DNA from: Pseudorhizobium xiangyangii
GTDB taxonomy: Bacteria > Pseudomonadota > Alphaproteobacteria > Rhizobiales > Rhizobiaceae
Assembly: GCF_020531965.1 (NCBI RefSeq)
Contig: NZ_JAJAWH010000003.1
Span: forward strand, 62,001 to 126,000
Reading direction: 5' to 3'
DNA: 64,000 nucleotides
Positions 50,137 to 58,808 of this stretch are shown here, piece by piece. Made by a program: the position numbers and the translations under genes. The stretch's first letter is position 1. Each line of letters begins with the position of its first letter. The notes below the pieces were generated by a model that was not told the DNA's origin, made no database searches, and saw only the letters and a program-made list of their open reading frames with translations.

Positions 50137-51021
50137 TCAATACTGCACGCGGCGTTCGACGTAGCGGAACTGCACGACCGTCAACACGATGACGATCAGC
50201 ATCAGGATGACCGACTGCGCCGACGAGGAACCGAGGTTCAGGCCGACGAACCCGTCCGCGTAAACCTTGTAGACCAGCGTGTTCGTTGCCTGCGCCGGGC
50301 CGCCCGACGTCGTGGCATCGATAATGCCGAACGTATCGAACATGGCGTAGTTGATGTTGATGATGAGCAGGAAGAAGGTGGTCGGCGACAGCAGCGGGAA
50401 GACGATCGTCCAGAATCGCTTGAACGGGCCGGCGCCATCGATGGCTGCCGCTTCCGTCAGGGAGTTGGGAACAGACTGCAAACCCGCCAGGAAGAACAGG
50501 AAATTGTAGGAGATCTGCTTCCACGATGCCGCGAGGATGATCAGCAGCATCGCCTGGTTGCCATCGATCCGGTGGTTCCAGCTGATGCCGAAGCCACGCA
50601 GGATATAAGGGATGAAGCCGATGCTGGGGTTGAACATGAACCACCAGAGAATGCCGACCACGACCGGCGCGACCGCATAGGGCCAAACCAGAAGCGTAGT
50701 GTAGATCCGTCCGGGACGCATGACGCGGTTGACGCAGACTGCCAGCAGCAGCGACAGCCCCATCGACAGCACGGTGACCGACACCGCAAAGACAGCCGTG
50801 TTTCCGAGCGAGTTGAGATAGGCCGCATCCTGAAGGATACGCGTGTAGTTCTCGAACCAGATAAAGGTGGTCTTGAACCCGAAGGGGTCTTCCCGCTCGA
50901 AGGAGGACTTGACCGCCTGCAGGGCCGGCCAGATGAAAAACACCAATGTTATGACAAGCTGCGGCGCAAGCAGGAGATAAGGCAGCCGTTTGTTCGAGAA
51001 TATCGTGCGTTTGGTCTGCAT
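50137..51021 (-). CDS. ugpA: sn-Glycerol-3-phosphate ABC transporter permease UgpA
   Basis: 294 residues from the ATG at 51021 (the frame is open to 51072; E. coli UgpA is 295). MalF-type permease with six helices. The start [21 protein letters not shown] is typical, and the EAA loop is [22 protein letters not shown], near 209-230. Between it and ugpB is a 98-nt gap holding a perfect 15-bp hairpin. Confidence 0.93.
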   Translation of the reverse strand: MQTKRTIFSNKRLPYLLLAPQLVITLVFFIWPALQAVKSSFEREDPFGFKTTFIWFENYTRILQDAAYLNSLGNTAVFAVSVTVLSMGLSLLLAVCVNRVMRPGRIYTTLLVWPYAVAPVVVGILWWFMFNPSIGFIPYILRGFGISWNHRIDGNQAMLLIILAASWKQISYNFLFFLAGLQSVPNSLTEAAAIDGAGPFKRFWTIVFPLLSPTTFFLLIININYAMFDTFGIIDATTSGGPAQATNTLVYKVYADGFVGLNLGSSSAQSVILMLIVIVLTVVQFRYVERRVQY

Positions 51022-51075
51022 GGGTCCCCAAGCCGGACGCGAGGGCCCGAAAAGTCTGGCAGGCATTTGCAAAGG

Positions 51076-51111
51076 GAAGCGAGGCCGAGCGTTATGGCTC
51101 GGCCTCGCTTC
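51076..51111 (-). terminator. Intercistronic 15-bp hairpin between ugpB and ugpA
   Basis: Arms 51076-51090 and 51097-51111 are perfectly complementary with a 6-nt loop. The stem begins 9 nt after the ugpB stop, inside a same-strand operon and without a U-tract. In binding-protein-dependent transporters such hairpins protect upstream mRNA or attenuate read-through, so the binding protein is made in excess. Confidence 0.75.
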
Positions 51112-51119
51112 ACATCGGC

Positions 51120-52439
51120 TTACTTGTTGGCTGCTTCGAAATCGCGCAGGATCTGGTTGCCGCCGGCAACCGCATCATCAAGCGCCTTCTGCGCGTCCTT
51201 CTGGCCGGCGAGGAGCGCTTCGAACTGCTCGTCCACGACATTGCGAACCTGCGTCAGGTTGCCGAAGCGGACACCCTTGGAGTTGGGCGTCGGAGTGCCG
51301 CGGGTGATCTGCTTGATGGCAACGTCGGAACCCGGGTTCTTTTCGTAGTAACCCTGTTCCTGGCCGAGGTCGGATGCCGCATTGGTGATCGGCAGGTACC
51401 CGGTGAACTGGTGCCAATCAGCCTGAACTTCAGGCTGCGAGAGGTAGGTGAAGAACTTGGCTATGCCCTTGTAGACTTCGTCGCTGTGACCCGACAGTGC
51501 CCAGAGGGTCGCGCCGCCGATGATCGAGTTCTTCGGCTCCGAAATCACGTCTTCGTAGTAGGGCAGCGGAGCGAAGCCGACTTCGAATTCCTTGGCGTTG
51601 GCGATAACACCGGCGCGGGAAGCGGACGAGTTCATGTAGATGGCGCATTCGCCGGAGTAGAACTTGGCCGGGGCATCGGCACCGCCAGCGGGACCGCCGT
51701 ACTGGAAGAGGCCGGCATCGGCCCATTTCTTCAGATTGTCCCAGTGCTTGACCTGAACGTCGCCATTGAACTGGAATTCGGTTTCCAGACCGCCGAAGCC
51801 GTTCTCCAGCGTGCCGTACGGCTTGTCGTGGATCGCGGAAACGTTTTCAAGCTGAACCCAGGAAACCCAGCCGGTGGTGAAGCCGCACTTGGCAGCGCCG
51901 GAATCCATGATCTTCTTGGAAAAGTCCTCGACTTCGGCCCAGGTCTTCGGAGCCGTCTCGCGGTCCAGGCCAGCCTTCTCGAACACGTCCTTGTTGTAGT
52001 ACATGATCGGGGTGGAGGAGTTGAACGGCAGCGACAGGATGTTGCCTTCGGTATCCGAGTAGTAGCCGGTGACCGGAGCGAGGAAAGCAGCTGTATCCCA
52101 CGGCTCGCCGTTTTCCGTCATCAGTTCGTAGACCGGCTTAACGGCGCCCTTGGCGGCCATCATGGTGCCGGTGCCCACTTCGAATACCTGAACGATGGCC
52201 GGCTGTTCCTTGGCGCGGAATGCTGCGATTGCGCCCGTCAGCGTCTCTGCATAGGTGCCCTTGTAGGTCGGGACGATCTTGTACTCGCTCTGGCTGTTGT
52301 TGAAGGCCTCGGCGATGGATTCCAGCTTCTGGCCAAGCTGGGCATCCATGGCGTGCCACCAGCTGATTTCAGTCGCCGCGAGCGCCGAGGAGGCGGACAT
52401 AGTTGCCGCGAAGGCGGCAATCGAAAGCGTCTTGAACAT
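51120..52439 (-). CDS. ugpB: sn-Glycerol-3-phosphate-binding periplasmic protein UgpB
   Basis: 439 residues. Signal peptide of about 21 residues ending SSALA before [15 protein letters not shown], the standard UgpB mature start. The fold is a family-1 extracellular solute-binding protein, with LEQ-type segments such as [21 protein letters not shown] near 139-159 and [14 protein letters not shown] near 299-312. It captures glycerol-3-phosphate and its diesters in the periplasm. First gene of ugpBAEC; a four-unit Pho-box array lies 49-92 nt upstream. Confidence 0.94.
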   Translation of the reverse strand: MFKTLSIAAFAATMSASSALAATEISWWHAMDAQLGQKLESIAEAFNNSQSEYKIVPTYKGTYAETLTGAIAAFRAKEQPAIVQVFEVGTGTMMAAKGAVKPVYELMTENGEPWDTAAFLAPVTGYYSDTEGNILSLPFNSSTPIMYYNKDVFEKAGLDRETAPKTWAEVEDFSKKIMDSGAAKCGFTTGWVSWVQLENVSAIHDKPYGTLENGFGGLETEFQFNGDVQVKHWDNLKKWADAGLFQYGGPAGGADAPAKFYSGECAIYMNSSASRAGVIANAKEFEVGFAPLPYYEDVISEPKNSIIGGATLWALSGHSDEVYKGIAKFFTYLSQPEVQADWHQFTGYLPITNAASDLGQEQGYYEKNPGSDVAIKQITRGTPTPNSKGVRFGNLTQVRNVVDEQFEALLAGQKDAQKALDDAVAGGNQILRDFEAANK

Positions 52440-52487
52440 TGATCTGATCCCTTACTCCGTTATCGGAACGGGATCGCAATAGGGGGG

Positions 52488-52531
52488 CAGCATGACGGCC
52501 GGGTAACGGTTCCATGACAGAACCATAACAA
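52488..52531 (-). promoter_or_regulatory. Tandem Pho-box array of ugpB
   Basis: Four 11-bp units follow one another without a break on the minus strand: TTGTTATGGTT (52521-52531), CTGTCATGGAA (52510-52520), CCGTTACCCGG (52499-52509) and CCGTCATGCTG (52488-52498). Each starts with a YYGTYAY half-site; the second is the exact PhoB half-site CTGTCAT. A -10-like CTATTG at 52477-52482 lies about 10 bp beyond the last half-site, the spacing used in PhoB-activated promoters. ugp operons are known PhoB targets in E. coli and S. meliloti. Confidence 0.85.
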
Positions 52532-52565
52532 TCCCGGCAATCCACCGATCCGCAGCCCCTAAAGT

Positions 52566-52931
52566 TCAGAACGCATCCGGAAAATGACGGGGTAACCGTT
52601 TCGGCAGGACGGCCACGACGTCATAGCGCTGGGAAAGGCGGGCGGCATCGGCGCGCCTGGAAAGCCAGACATCGCTCGCGGACCGGATGCGTCGCTGCGC
52701 CGTGACGCTGACGGCATCCACCGCCTCCCGTTCGCCGACACGCGCCTTGACCTCGACGAAGACCACGAGATCACCCTTGCGGGCGATGAGATCGATCTCG
52801 CCTACCTTCGTACGGTAGCGGAGAGCGACGATCCGATACCCTTTCAGCAGCAGAAGAAGCGCCGCAGCATATTCCGCGACGTGGCCACGCCGCTCGGCCT
52901 TGCGTCGGCGAAGACGGTGGTCAATCTCCAC
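52566..52931 (-). CDS. yraN: UPF0102 family protein YraN
   Basis: 121 residues with the endonuclease-like core of the UPF0102 family: GEIDLIARKGDLVVFVEVKAR at 44-64, where Glu45, Asp47, Glu60 and Lys62 have the arrangement of a restriction-like active site. Function is not established. Its start overlaps the rsmI stop by 11 nt on the same strand, the usual rsmI-yraN pair; translational coupling is probable. Confidence 0.92.
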   Translation of the reverse strand: MEIDHRLRRRKAERRGHVAEYAAALLLLLKGYRIVALRYRTKVGEIDLIARKGDLVVFVEVKARVGEREAVDAVSVTAQRRIRSASDVWLSRRADAARLSQRYDVVAVLPKRLPRHFPDAF

Positions 52932-53832
52932 CCGCCTCCCCCTTCAGCGACAGAAGCCTCTGGTAGAGGTCCTTCTTCGACAGGCCCGTGAGGCGTGCGC
53001 CTTCTGCTGCCGCCTTGGACGTCGGCATGGAGGCCGCGAGCTCGCGCAAAAGCACGTCCACCTCGACCGCACCGGGCACATCATCGATATCCGGCGGCGC
53101 GACCAGGAGGACGATCTCACCCTTGACGGCCCGATCATCGTAATAGGCCGCAAGTTCGGCCAGCGTTCCGCGGCGGAACTCCTCGTACGTCTTGGTCAGT
53201 TCCCGGCAGACGACGGCGCGACGGCTGCCGCCCAGCACGTCCGTTGCCGCAGCAAGGCTGGCCCCTATGCGATGCGGAGATTCGAAGAAGATCAGCGTCG
53301 CCGGAATTCTCGACAGCTCCGCCAGCCGGTCGCGGCGTCCCTTGTCCTTCACCGGCAGGAAACCCGCGAAGAGAAACGCGTCGGACGGCATTCCGGAACC
53401 CACCAATGCCGCAAGAGGCGCCGACGCGCCCGGGATCGGAACGACCCTATGTCCTGCCTCGATCGCCAGTTGCGCCAGGCGGTAACCGGGGTCAGACACC
53501 ATCGGCGTCCCTGCATCGGATACCAGCGCCACGGATTTGCCGTTCTCCAGCGCTGCCAGCAGCTTCGGCCCGGCCTCATCGGCGTTGTGCTCATGATAGG
53601 AGAAGGGCCGGTTGACGATACCGAAGCGGTCCAGCAGGACACGGGTCACGCGGGTATCCTCGCACGCCAGCACATCTGCTCCAGCGAGGGTCTCCAGTGC
53701 CCTCAGGGTGATATCGCCAAGATTACCGATCGGGGTCGCGACAAGATAAAGCGCAGGCTCGACGGGACGGGCCGGGATAGCCGTGTTGGCGATCCGGTAA
53801 CCGCGCAGGGTGGTTTTGTGTTCGTCGCTCAA
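52921..53832 (-). CDS. rsmI: 16S rRNA (cytidine-1402-2'-O)-methyltransferase RsmI
   Basis: Tetrapyrrole-methylase fold. The core blocks are LYLVATPIGNLGDITLRALETL, ADVLACEDTRVTRVLLDRFGI, ALVSDAGTPMVSDPG and VPIPGASAPLAALVGSGMP, all typical of RsmI. It methylates the ribose of C1402 in the decoding centre. The start is uncertain: the frame is open to ATGs at 53895 and 53889, without ribosome-binding sites, and a TTG at 53832 overlaps the stop of a 10-codon ORF that has a strong AAGGAG site; I use 53832 (303 residues). Confidence 0.9.
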   Translation of the reverse strand: MSDEHKTTLRGYRIANTAIPARPVEPALYLVATPIGNLGDITLRALETLAGADVLACEDTRVTRVLLDRFGIVNRPFSYHEHNADEAGPKLLAALENGKSVALVSDAGTPMVSDPGYRLAQLAIEAGHRVVPIPGASAPLAALVGSGMPSDAFLFAGFLPVKDKGRRDRLAELSRIPATLIFFESPHRIGASLAAATDVLGGSRRAVVCRELTKTYEEFRRGTLAELAAYYDDRAVKGEIVLLVAPPDIDDVPGAVEVDVLLRELAASMPTSKAAAEGARLTGLSKKDLYQRLLSLKGEAGGD

Positions 53833-53861
53833 AAGGATGCCCGGATGAAAAGAATGCTCAT
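53829..53861 (-). CDS. Possible 10-codon upstream ORF coupled to rsmI
   Basis: The minus strand has AAGGAG, 3 nt, then ATG at 53861 followed by nine codons and TGA (53829-53831). The TGA overlaps the TTG at 53830-53832 that begins RsmI, as TTGA. The peptide (MSILFIRASF) has no homology to judge. It may serve only to bring ribosomes to rsmI. Confidence 0.35.
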   Translation of the reverse strand: MSILFIRASF

Positions 53862-53919
53862 GTCTCCTTATGGGCAAGGCACGGCGCATGAGCAAGCCAA
53901 GCAGCCTGATGTTTTTCCC

Positions 53920-53989
53920 TGTGGATCGATGCGTGGAGTCCGAATTTGGAACCGCAGGCGCCGTTCAGGCTCTTGCATTCTGTGGGAAA
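53920..53989. promoter_or_regulatory. Two DnaA-box-like sites upstream of dnaN
   Basis: TGTGGATCG at 53920-53928 and TGTGGGAAA at 53981-53989 are 9-mers with two and one mismatches, respectively, to the reverse complement of TTWTNCACA, 100-169 nt before the dnaN ATG. Two near-matches in 70 bp are suggestive but not proof. Confidence 0.3.
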
Positions 53990-54088
53990 ACTCTGCCATT
54001 TTGCGCGTCCACATCTTCCGGCCTTTCCCGGCTGGCAACTATCGGACGCCGCGTTGACTGGCGTCTCTGGTCGAAAGCGGTAGCGTCC

Positions 54089-55207
54089 ATGCGTATTACT
54101 CTTGAGCGGTCCAATCTCCTGAAGTCGCTGAACCACGTCCACCGTGTGGTGGAGCGGCGGAACACAATCCCGATCCTGTCGAACGTCCTGATGCGCGCCT
54201 CCGGCGCAAACCTCGAACTGAAGGCGACGGACCTGGATCTGGAGATTACCGAAGCGGTCGCCGCCATGGTCGAGCAGCCTGGCGCCACGACGGTGCCGGC
54301 CCATCTCCTCTACGAAATCGTCCGCAAGCTGCCTGACGGTTCCGAAGTGCTGTTGGCCACCAGCCCCGATGGCGGCTCCATGATCGTCCAGTCCGGCCGT
54401 TCGAAGTTCTCGCTCCAGTGCCTGCCCGAGGCCGATTTCCCCGATCTCACGGCCGGCAGCTTCACGCACACCTTCAAGCTGAAGGCGACCGATCTGAAGA
54501 TGCTGATCGACCGCACCCAGTTCGCCATTTCGACGGAAGAGACCCGTTACTATCTCAACGGTATTTTCTTCCACACGATCGAGTCGAACGGCGAGCTGAA
54601 GCTTCGCGCCGTGGCGACCGATGGACACCGCCTCGCCCGCGCCGATGTCGATGCGCCTGCGGGCTCGGAAGGAATGCCGGGCATCATCATCCCCCGCAAG
54701 ACGGTGGGCGAGCTGCAAAAGCTGGTCGATAGCCCGGACATGGTGGTGACCGTCGAGGTTTCCGACGCCAAGATCCGCCTGACGATCGGTTCCGTCATCA
54801 TGACGTCGAAGCTGATCGACGGGACCTTCCCGGACTATCAGCGCGTTATTCCGACGGGCAACGACAAGGAGATGCGCGTCGATTGCCAGAGCTTCACCCG
54901 CGCCGTCGACCGCGTTTCCACCATCTCCTCCGAACGGGGTCGGGCCGTAAAGCTGGCTCTCATCGAAGGGCAGCTGACGCTCACCGTCAACAACCCGGAT
55001 TCGGGAAGCGCCACCGAGGAGGTCGCTGTCGGCTACGACAACGATCCGATGGAGATCGGCTTTAACGCAAAGTACCTGCTCGACATCACGGCGCAGCTCT
55101 CCGGTGAAGACGCCATCTTCATGCTGGCGGACGCGGGGTCGCCAACGCTGGTGCGCGATACCGCCGGAGACGATGCGCTTTACGTGCTGATGCCAATGCG
55201 GGTCTGA
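54089..55207 (+). CDS. dnaN: DNA polymerase III beta subunit (sliding clamp)
   Basis: 372 residues from the ATG at 54089. The frame is open from 53870, but MRITLERSNLLKSLNHVHRVVERR is the conserved clamp start and 372 is the usual rhizobial length. Three clamp domains are complete; recognisable blocks include TIPILSNVLMRA near 26-37, VATDGHRLARAD near 174-185 and the C-terminal YVLMPMRV. It tethers polymerase III to DNA. It is divergent from rsmI and ends in a strong terminator. Confidence 0.97.
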   Translation: MRITLERSNLLKSLNHVHRVVERRNTIPILSNVLMRASGANLELKATDLDLEITEAVAAMVEQPGATTVPAHLLYEIVRKLPDGSEVLLATSPDGGSMIVQSGRSKFSLQCLPEADFPDLTAGSFTHTFKLKATDLKMLIDRTQFAISTEETRYYLNGIFFHTIESNGELKLRAVATDGHRLARADVDAPAGSEGMPGIIIPRKTVGELQKLVDSPDMVVTVEVSDAKIRLTIGSVIMTSKLIDGTFPDYQRVIPTGNDKEMRVDCQSFTRAVDRVSTISSERGRAVKLALIEGQLTLTVNNPDSGSATEEVAVGYDNDPMEIGFNAKYLLDITAQLSGEDAIFMLADAGSPTLVRDTAGDDALYVLMPMRV

Positions 55208-55222
55208 CATGGACAAGTAAGA

Positions 55223-55250
55223 AAAAAGCGGCAGTCACCTGCCGCTTTTT
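55223..55250 (+). terminator. dnaN intrinsic terminator
   Basis: Arms 55223-55234 (AAAAAGCGGCAG) and 55239-55250 (CTGCCGCTTTTT) with a 4-nt loop and a T-run, 15 nt after the dnaN stop. Confidence 0.92.
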
Positions 55251-55333
55251 CTTTGCGGTTTTCTGAATGCGACATTCTGCCTTGTTTTCGCGTCATTCGA
55301 TGCACATAAGGCTAACTGACGAGGAGACGGACA

Positions 55334-55927
55334 ATGGAATTGCGCTTGAAGGAACGGTTCGGCCGGAAGTTTGACGAGGAGATCCGGTTCTTCAAGGGAT
55401 GGATAGACGGCCCGAAGAGCGTTGGCGCCATTCTCCCGACCTCATCCGTTACGGCACGCCGCATGGCGAGCGTCATCAATCCCGAGTCGGGCCTGCCGGT
55501 CCTCGAGCTGGGCCCCGGCACCGGCATCATCACCAAGGCGATCCTCAAGCGCGGCATTGCTCCTGAGAACCTGGCGTCCATCGAGTACTCGACCGATTTC
55601 TACCAGCACCTGAAGCGCACCATGCCGGGCGTACACTTCATCAATGGCGATGCCTTCGACCTCGACCGCACGCTCGGCGACTGGAAAGACAAGAAGTTCG
55701 ACGCAGTAATCTCGGCTATCCCGATGCTGAGCTTTCCCATGGAACGCCGCATCGCCCTCCTCGAAGACCTGCTGGACCGTATGCCGCCCGGCCGGCCTGT
55801 CGTGCAGATCACCTACGGCCCGGTTTCACCCATCGATGCGCGCCCGGATCGCTTCCAGATCAAGCATCTCGACTTCATCGTGAGAAACATCCCACCCGCA
55901 CAGCTCTGGATCTACAGCCGGGGCTAA
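55334..55927 (+). CDS. pmtA: Phosphatidylethanolamine N-methyltransferase, Sinorhizobium PmtA type
   Basis: 197 residues. It begins MELRLKERFGRKFDEEIRFFKG, the amphipathic N-terminal helix of rhizobial PmtA, and has the SAM motif VLELGPGTGIITKAI at about 56-70 plus AVISAIPMLSFPMERR near 121-136. It methylates phosphatidylethanolamine three times to give phosphatidylcholine at the membrane surface. GAGGAG ribosome-binding site. The next gene starts 6 nt after its stop. Confidence 0.9.
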   Translation: MELRLKERFGRKFDEEIRFFKGWIDGPKSVGAILPTSSVTARRMASVINPESGLPVLELGPGTGIITKAILKRGIAPENLASIEYSTDFYQHLKRTMPGVHFINGDAFDLDRTLGDWKDKKFDAVISAIPMLSFPMERRIALLEDLLDRMPPGRPVVQITYGPVSPIDARPDRFQIKHLDFIVRNIPPAQLWIYSRG

Positions 55928-55933
55928 GTTTCG

Positions 55934-56533
55934 ATGTTCGGTCTCTACATCACCCACCCGCAGGTAGAGATCGATCCATCCGTTCCAGTGCCGGAGTGGG
56001 GATTGTCAGAGCGCGGCCGGTCACGGACCCGTCAGGCGTCGCAATTGCCATGGGCGACGACGCTCCAGCGGATCATTTCCAGCACGGAACGAAAAGCCAT
56101 CGAGACCGCCGAGATCCTCGCCGAGCTTGCCGGACTGGAGATTGAAGTCGTGGCCGACATGCACGAGAACGATCGCTCGGCAACCGGCTTCCTCCCACCG
56201 CCGGAATTCGAGAGCGCAGCAGACTGGTTCTTCGCCCATCCTGACGAGAGCTTCAACGGCTGGGAACGCGCGGTCGACGCGCAGGCTCGAATCGTCTCGG
56301 CCGTGACGCGTATCCTGGACGAGCACGACACCAGCGTTCCGATCGCCTTCGTCGGACATGGCGGCGTCGGCACGCTGCTCAAATGCCATTTGACCGGAAC
56401 GCCGATTTCCCGCGACCGGGATCAACCCGGCGGCGGCGGCAATCTCTTCGCCTTCTCCCTTGCGGACCGGATCGTGGCATGCGACTGGACCGCAATGGAA
56501 GAATGGAAGGGATTCGGACATGAACGCACGTGA
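55934..56533 (+). CDS. Histidine-phosphatase-fold protein with altered RHG motif
   Basis: 199 residues of the phosphoglycerate mutase/histidine phosphatase superfamily. The second half of the site is intact ([14 protein letters not shown] near 50-63, [15 protein letters not shown] near 142-156), but the N-terminal LxRHG(E/D) is replaced by YITHPQV: His8 is present, while the arginine and glycine before and after it are Thr7 and Pro9. Loss of the phosphate-clamping arginine suggests reduced or changed activity. Overlaps pyrF by 14 nt; it lies between pmtA and pyrF. Confidence 0.82.
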   Translation: MFGLYITHPQVEIDPSVPVPEWGLSERGRSRTRQASQLPWATTLQRIISSTERKAIETAEILAELAGLEIEVVADMHENDRSATGFLPPPEFESAADWFFAHPDESFNGWERAVDAQARIVSAVTRILDEHDTSVPIAFVGHGGVGTLLKCHLTGTPISRDRDQPGGGGNLFAFSLADRIVACDWTAMEEWKGFGHERT

Positions 56534-57212
56534 TCGTCTTATCGTAGGCCTCGATATTCCAACGGTGAACGAAGCGCGGTCGATCGTCTCCGCGATCGGT
56601 GATGAAGTCTCCTTCTACAAGATCGGCTACCAGCTCGCCTTCGTCGGAGGTCTGGATTTCGCTCGCGAACTGATCGCCGAGGGGAAGAAGGTCTTCCTCG
56701 ACATGAAGCTCCTCGACATCGACAACACCGTTGCAAAAGGCGTCGAAGGCGCCGCCACGATGGGTGTATCCATGCTAACGCTCCACGCCTACCCGAAAGC
56801 CATGCGGGCCGCCGTCGAAGCGGCAAAAGGCTCCGACCTGACGCTTCTCGGCGTGACTGTCCTGACGTCGATGGACGATGTGGACCTTCGGGAAGCCGGT
56901 TACGACTGCGATCCGCGCAGCCTTGTCTTCCGCCGCGCCGAACAGGCCGCCGCCGCCGGGATGGGCGGTATCGTATGTTCTGCGGAGGAATCGGCGGCCG
57001 TCCGAAAGATCATCGGTTCAGACATGGCAGTCGTCACCCCCGGCATCAGGCCTCAGGGATCGGATGCCGGCGACCAGAAGCGGGTCATGACGCCGGCCGA
57101 CGCACTCAGCGCAGGATCCAGCCACCTTGTCGTCGGCCGGCCTATCGTCAAGGCGCCCGATCCGAAGGTTGCCGCCCAGAACATTCTCGCCGAAATGGCG
57201 AGCGTGCTTTAG
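56520..57212 (+). CDS. pyrF: Orotidine 5'-phosphate decarboxylase
   Basis: 230 residues from the ATG at 56520, overlapping the preceding gene by 14 nt (the frame is open to 56460). Starts [16 protein letters not shown]; the catalytic DxKxxDI tetrad is Asp61, Lys63 and Asp66 in [14 protein letters not shown]. The C-terminal phosphate site is VTPGIRPQG near 174-182 and HLVVGRPI near 205-212. It makes UMP, the last step of pyrimidine synthesis. Followed after 23 nt by a DUF1330 gene. Confidence 0.95.
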   Translation: MNARDRLIVGLDIPTVNEARSIVSAIGDEVSFYKIGYQLAFVGGLDFARELIAEGKKVFLDMKLLDIDNTVAKGVEGAATMGVSMLTLHAYPKAMRAAVEAAKGSDLTLLGVTVLTSMDDVDLREAGYDCDPRSLVFRRAEQAAAAGMGGIVCSAEESAAVRKIIGSDMAVVTPGIRPQGSDAGDQKRVMTPADALSAGSSHLVVGRPIVKAPDPKVAAQNILAEMASVL

Positions 57213-57235
57213 TTTCAGATCAGGAGGAGAAGACG

Positions 57236-57523
57236 ATGCCGAAGGGATACTGGATCGCGCGGGTCGATGTTCGCGACCTTGAGCGCTACAAGGATTATGT
57301 CGCCACGGCCAAGCCGGCCTTCGAGCGGTTCGGGGCCAACTTCCTCGCACGCGGCGGCAATTTCAACGAGCTTGAAGGCACAGCGCGTGCACGCAACGTG
57401 GTCATCGAGTTCCCATCGCTGCAAGCCGCCGTCGACTGCTACAACTCGCCTGAGTACCAGGCTGCGGCAAAAATCCGCCAGGAAGTCGCCGACGCGGAAA
57501 TGGTTGTTGTCGAAGGCGTCTGA
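57236..57523 (+). CDS. DUF1330 family protein
   Basis: 95 residues with an excellent AGGAGGAG ribosome-binding site. It starts MPKGYWIARVDVRDLERYKDY and has FLARGGNFNELEG and RNVVIEFPSLQAAVDCYNSPEYQ, all characteristic of DUF1330 (ferredoxin-like alpha+beta barrel). No biochemical role is established. It follows pyrF by 23 nt and is probably transcribed with it. Confidence 0.9.
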   Translation: MPKGYWIARVDVRDLERYKDYVATAKPAFERFGANFLARGGNFNELEGTARARNVVIEFPSLQAAVDCYNSPEYQAAAKIRQEVADAEMVVVEGV

Positions 57524-57619
57524 CAATCGGGAAATGCGGCATTTCTCCGGCTTCCCGTACCGCAGCATTTGGTCTAAGAGACCCGGGAACCATTACCATA
57601 GCAGCTCCCGGAGCATCCC

Positions 57620-58600
57620 ATGACCGTGTCCAATCTTCCGCCCCTCGTCACCGTCTTTGGAGGATCCGGGTTTGTAGGCCGTCACGTGGTGCGGGCACTG
57701 GTCAAGCGTGGCTACCGGATCAGGGTCGCTGTACGCCGCCCCGACCTCGCTGGCTTCCTCCTGCCTTCCGGCTATGTCGGCCAGATCTCGCTGGTTCAGG
57801 CCAATCTCCGGTATCGCAAGTCGGTCGATCGTGCCGTCGAGGGTGCTTCCTTCGTCGTCAACTGCGTCGGCATCCTGTTTGAGAGCGGCCGCAACTCTTT
57901 CGACGCCGTGCAGGATTTCGGCGCACGCGCCGTTGCCGAAGCGACACGGGCTTCTGGCGCCAAGCTGGTGCACATTTCGGCGATCGGCGCAGATCGTGAA
58001 TCCCAATCCAGCTACGGCCGCAGCAAGGGCCGCGCCGAAGCCGCCCTCCTCTCGACCGTCCCCGACGCCATCATCCTGCGCCCCTCCATCATCTTCGGAG
58101 CGGAGGACAGCTTCTTCAACAAGTTCGCGGCGATGGCAAAGATGTTCCCGGCCCTGCCGTTGATCGGCGGCGGCAAGACGAAGTTTCAGCCGGTTTATGT
58201 GGAAGATGTCGCGCAGGCAGTGGCCCTCAGCGTCGACGGCAAAGTCCCCGGCGGCAAGATCTACGAACTGGGCGGGCCGGAAGTCCTCACCTTCCGCCAG
58301 TGCATGGAACTGGTTCTGCGCGCGACCAACCGTCAGCGGCCTCTCGTCTCGCTGCCCTTCGGTATCGCGTCGATGATCGGCAGCATCGCTTCCCTCATTC
58401 CTTTCATCACCCCACCGATCACCAGCGATCAGGTTGCGCTCCTGAAGAAGGACAACGTTGTCTCGGAGGAAGCCATTCGCGAGGGGCGCACTCTCGAAGG
58501 CATGGGCATCCGCCCAACTCTTCTTGCATCGGTGGTTTCATCCTACCTGGTGCACTATAGGCCGCAGGGACAATTCACCAATTCCGGCAAGGCCGCCTAA
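57620..58600 (+). CDS. NDUFA9-like NAD(P)-binding oxidoreductase (atypical SDR)
   Basis: 326 residues. The Rossmann motif is VFGGSGFVGRHVVRALVKRGYRI at about 12-34 (GGSGFVG matches GxxGxxG). The second half is the short-chain dehydrogenase-like C-terminal, with VYVEDVAQAVALSVDG. It resembles the accessory complex I subunit NDUFA9 and its alphaproteobacterial homologues, often found near uppP in rhizobia. In bacteria its role is unclear; the mitochondrial protein helps assemble complex I. Confidence 0.88.
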   Translation: MTVSNLPPLVTVFGGSGFVGRHVVRALVKRGYRIRVAVRRPDLAGFLLPSGYVGQISLVQANLRYRKSVDRAVEGASFVVNCVGILFESGRNSFDAVQDFGARAVAEATRASGAKLVHISAIGADRESQSSYGRSKGRAEAALLSTVPDAIILRPSIIFGAEDSFFNKFAAMAKMFPALPLIGGGKTKFQPVYVEDVAQAVALSVDGKVPGGKIYELGGPEVLTFRQCMELVLRATNRQRPLVSLPFGIASMIGSIASLIPFITPPITSDQVALLKKDNVVSEEAIREGRTLEGMGIRPTLLASVVSSYLVHYRPQGQFTNSGKAA

Positions 58601-58808
58601 GCATTTTTGTCGGCTGGCGAGACCGGATTTTTGGCCTCACGCCGCTGCCGCTTCGCCTCGTTGTGGTATAAAGGCCTCACCCGCAAAGACTGTGTCGTTA
58701 ACGGCGCATTCAGCAAAGTCGGCTATTGAAAAATATGCTGCCGGCCAATAAACGGCGGCAGCGAAACCATCGCTTACGGCTATCACGTCTTTTGAAAGGC
58801 ACTCCTCC

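Noticed and set aside
53870-54088. 73-codon upstream extension of dnaN
   Set aside because: The beta clamp start MRITLERSNLLKSL is at 54089; the upstream part has no clamp similarity.
58737-58762. Inverted repeat GCTGCCG/CGGCAGC before the 53-residue ORF
   Set aside because: Only a 7-bp stem with a 12-nt loop and no T-tract; chance in GC-rich DNA is likely.
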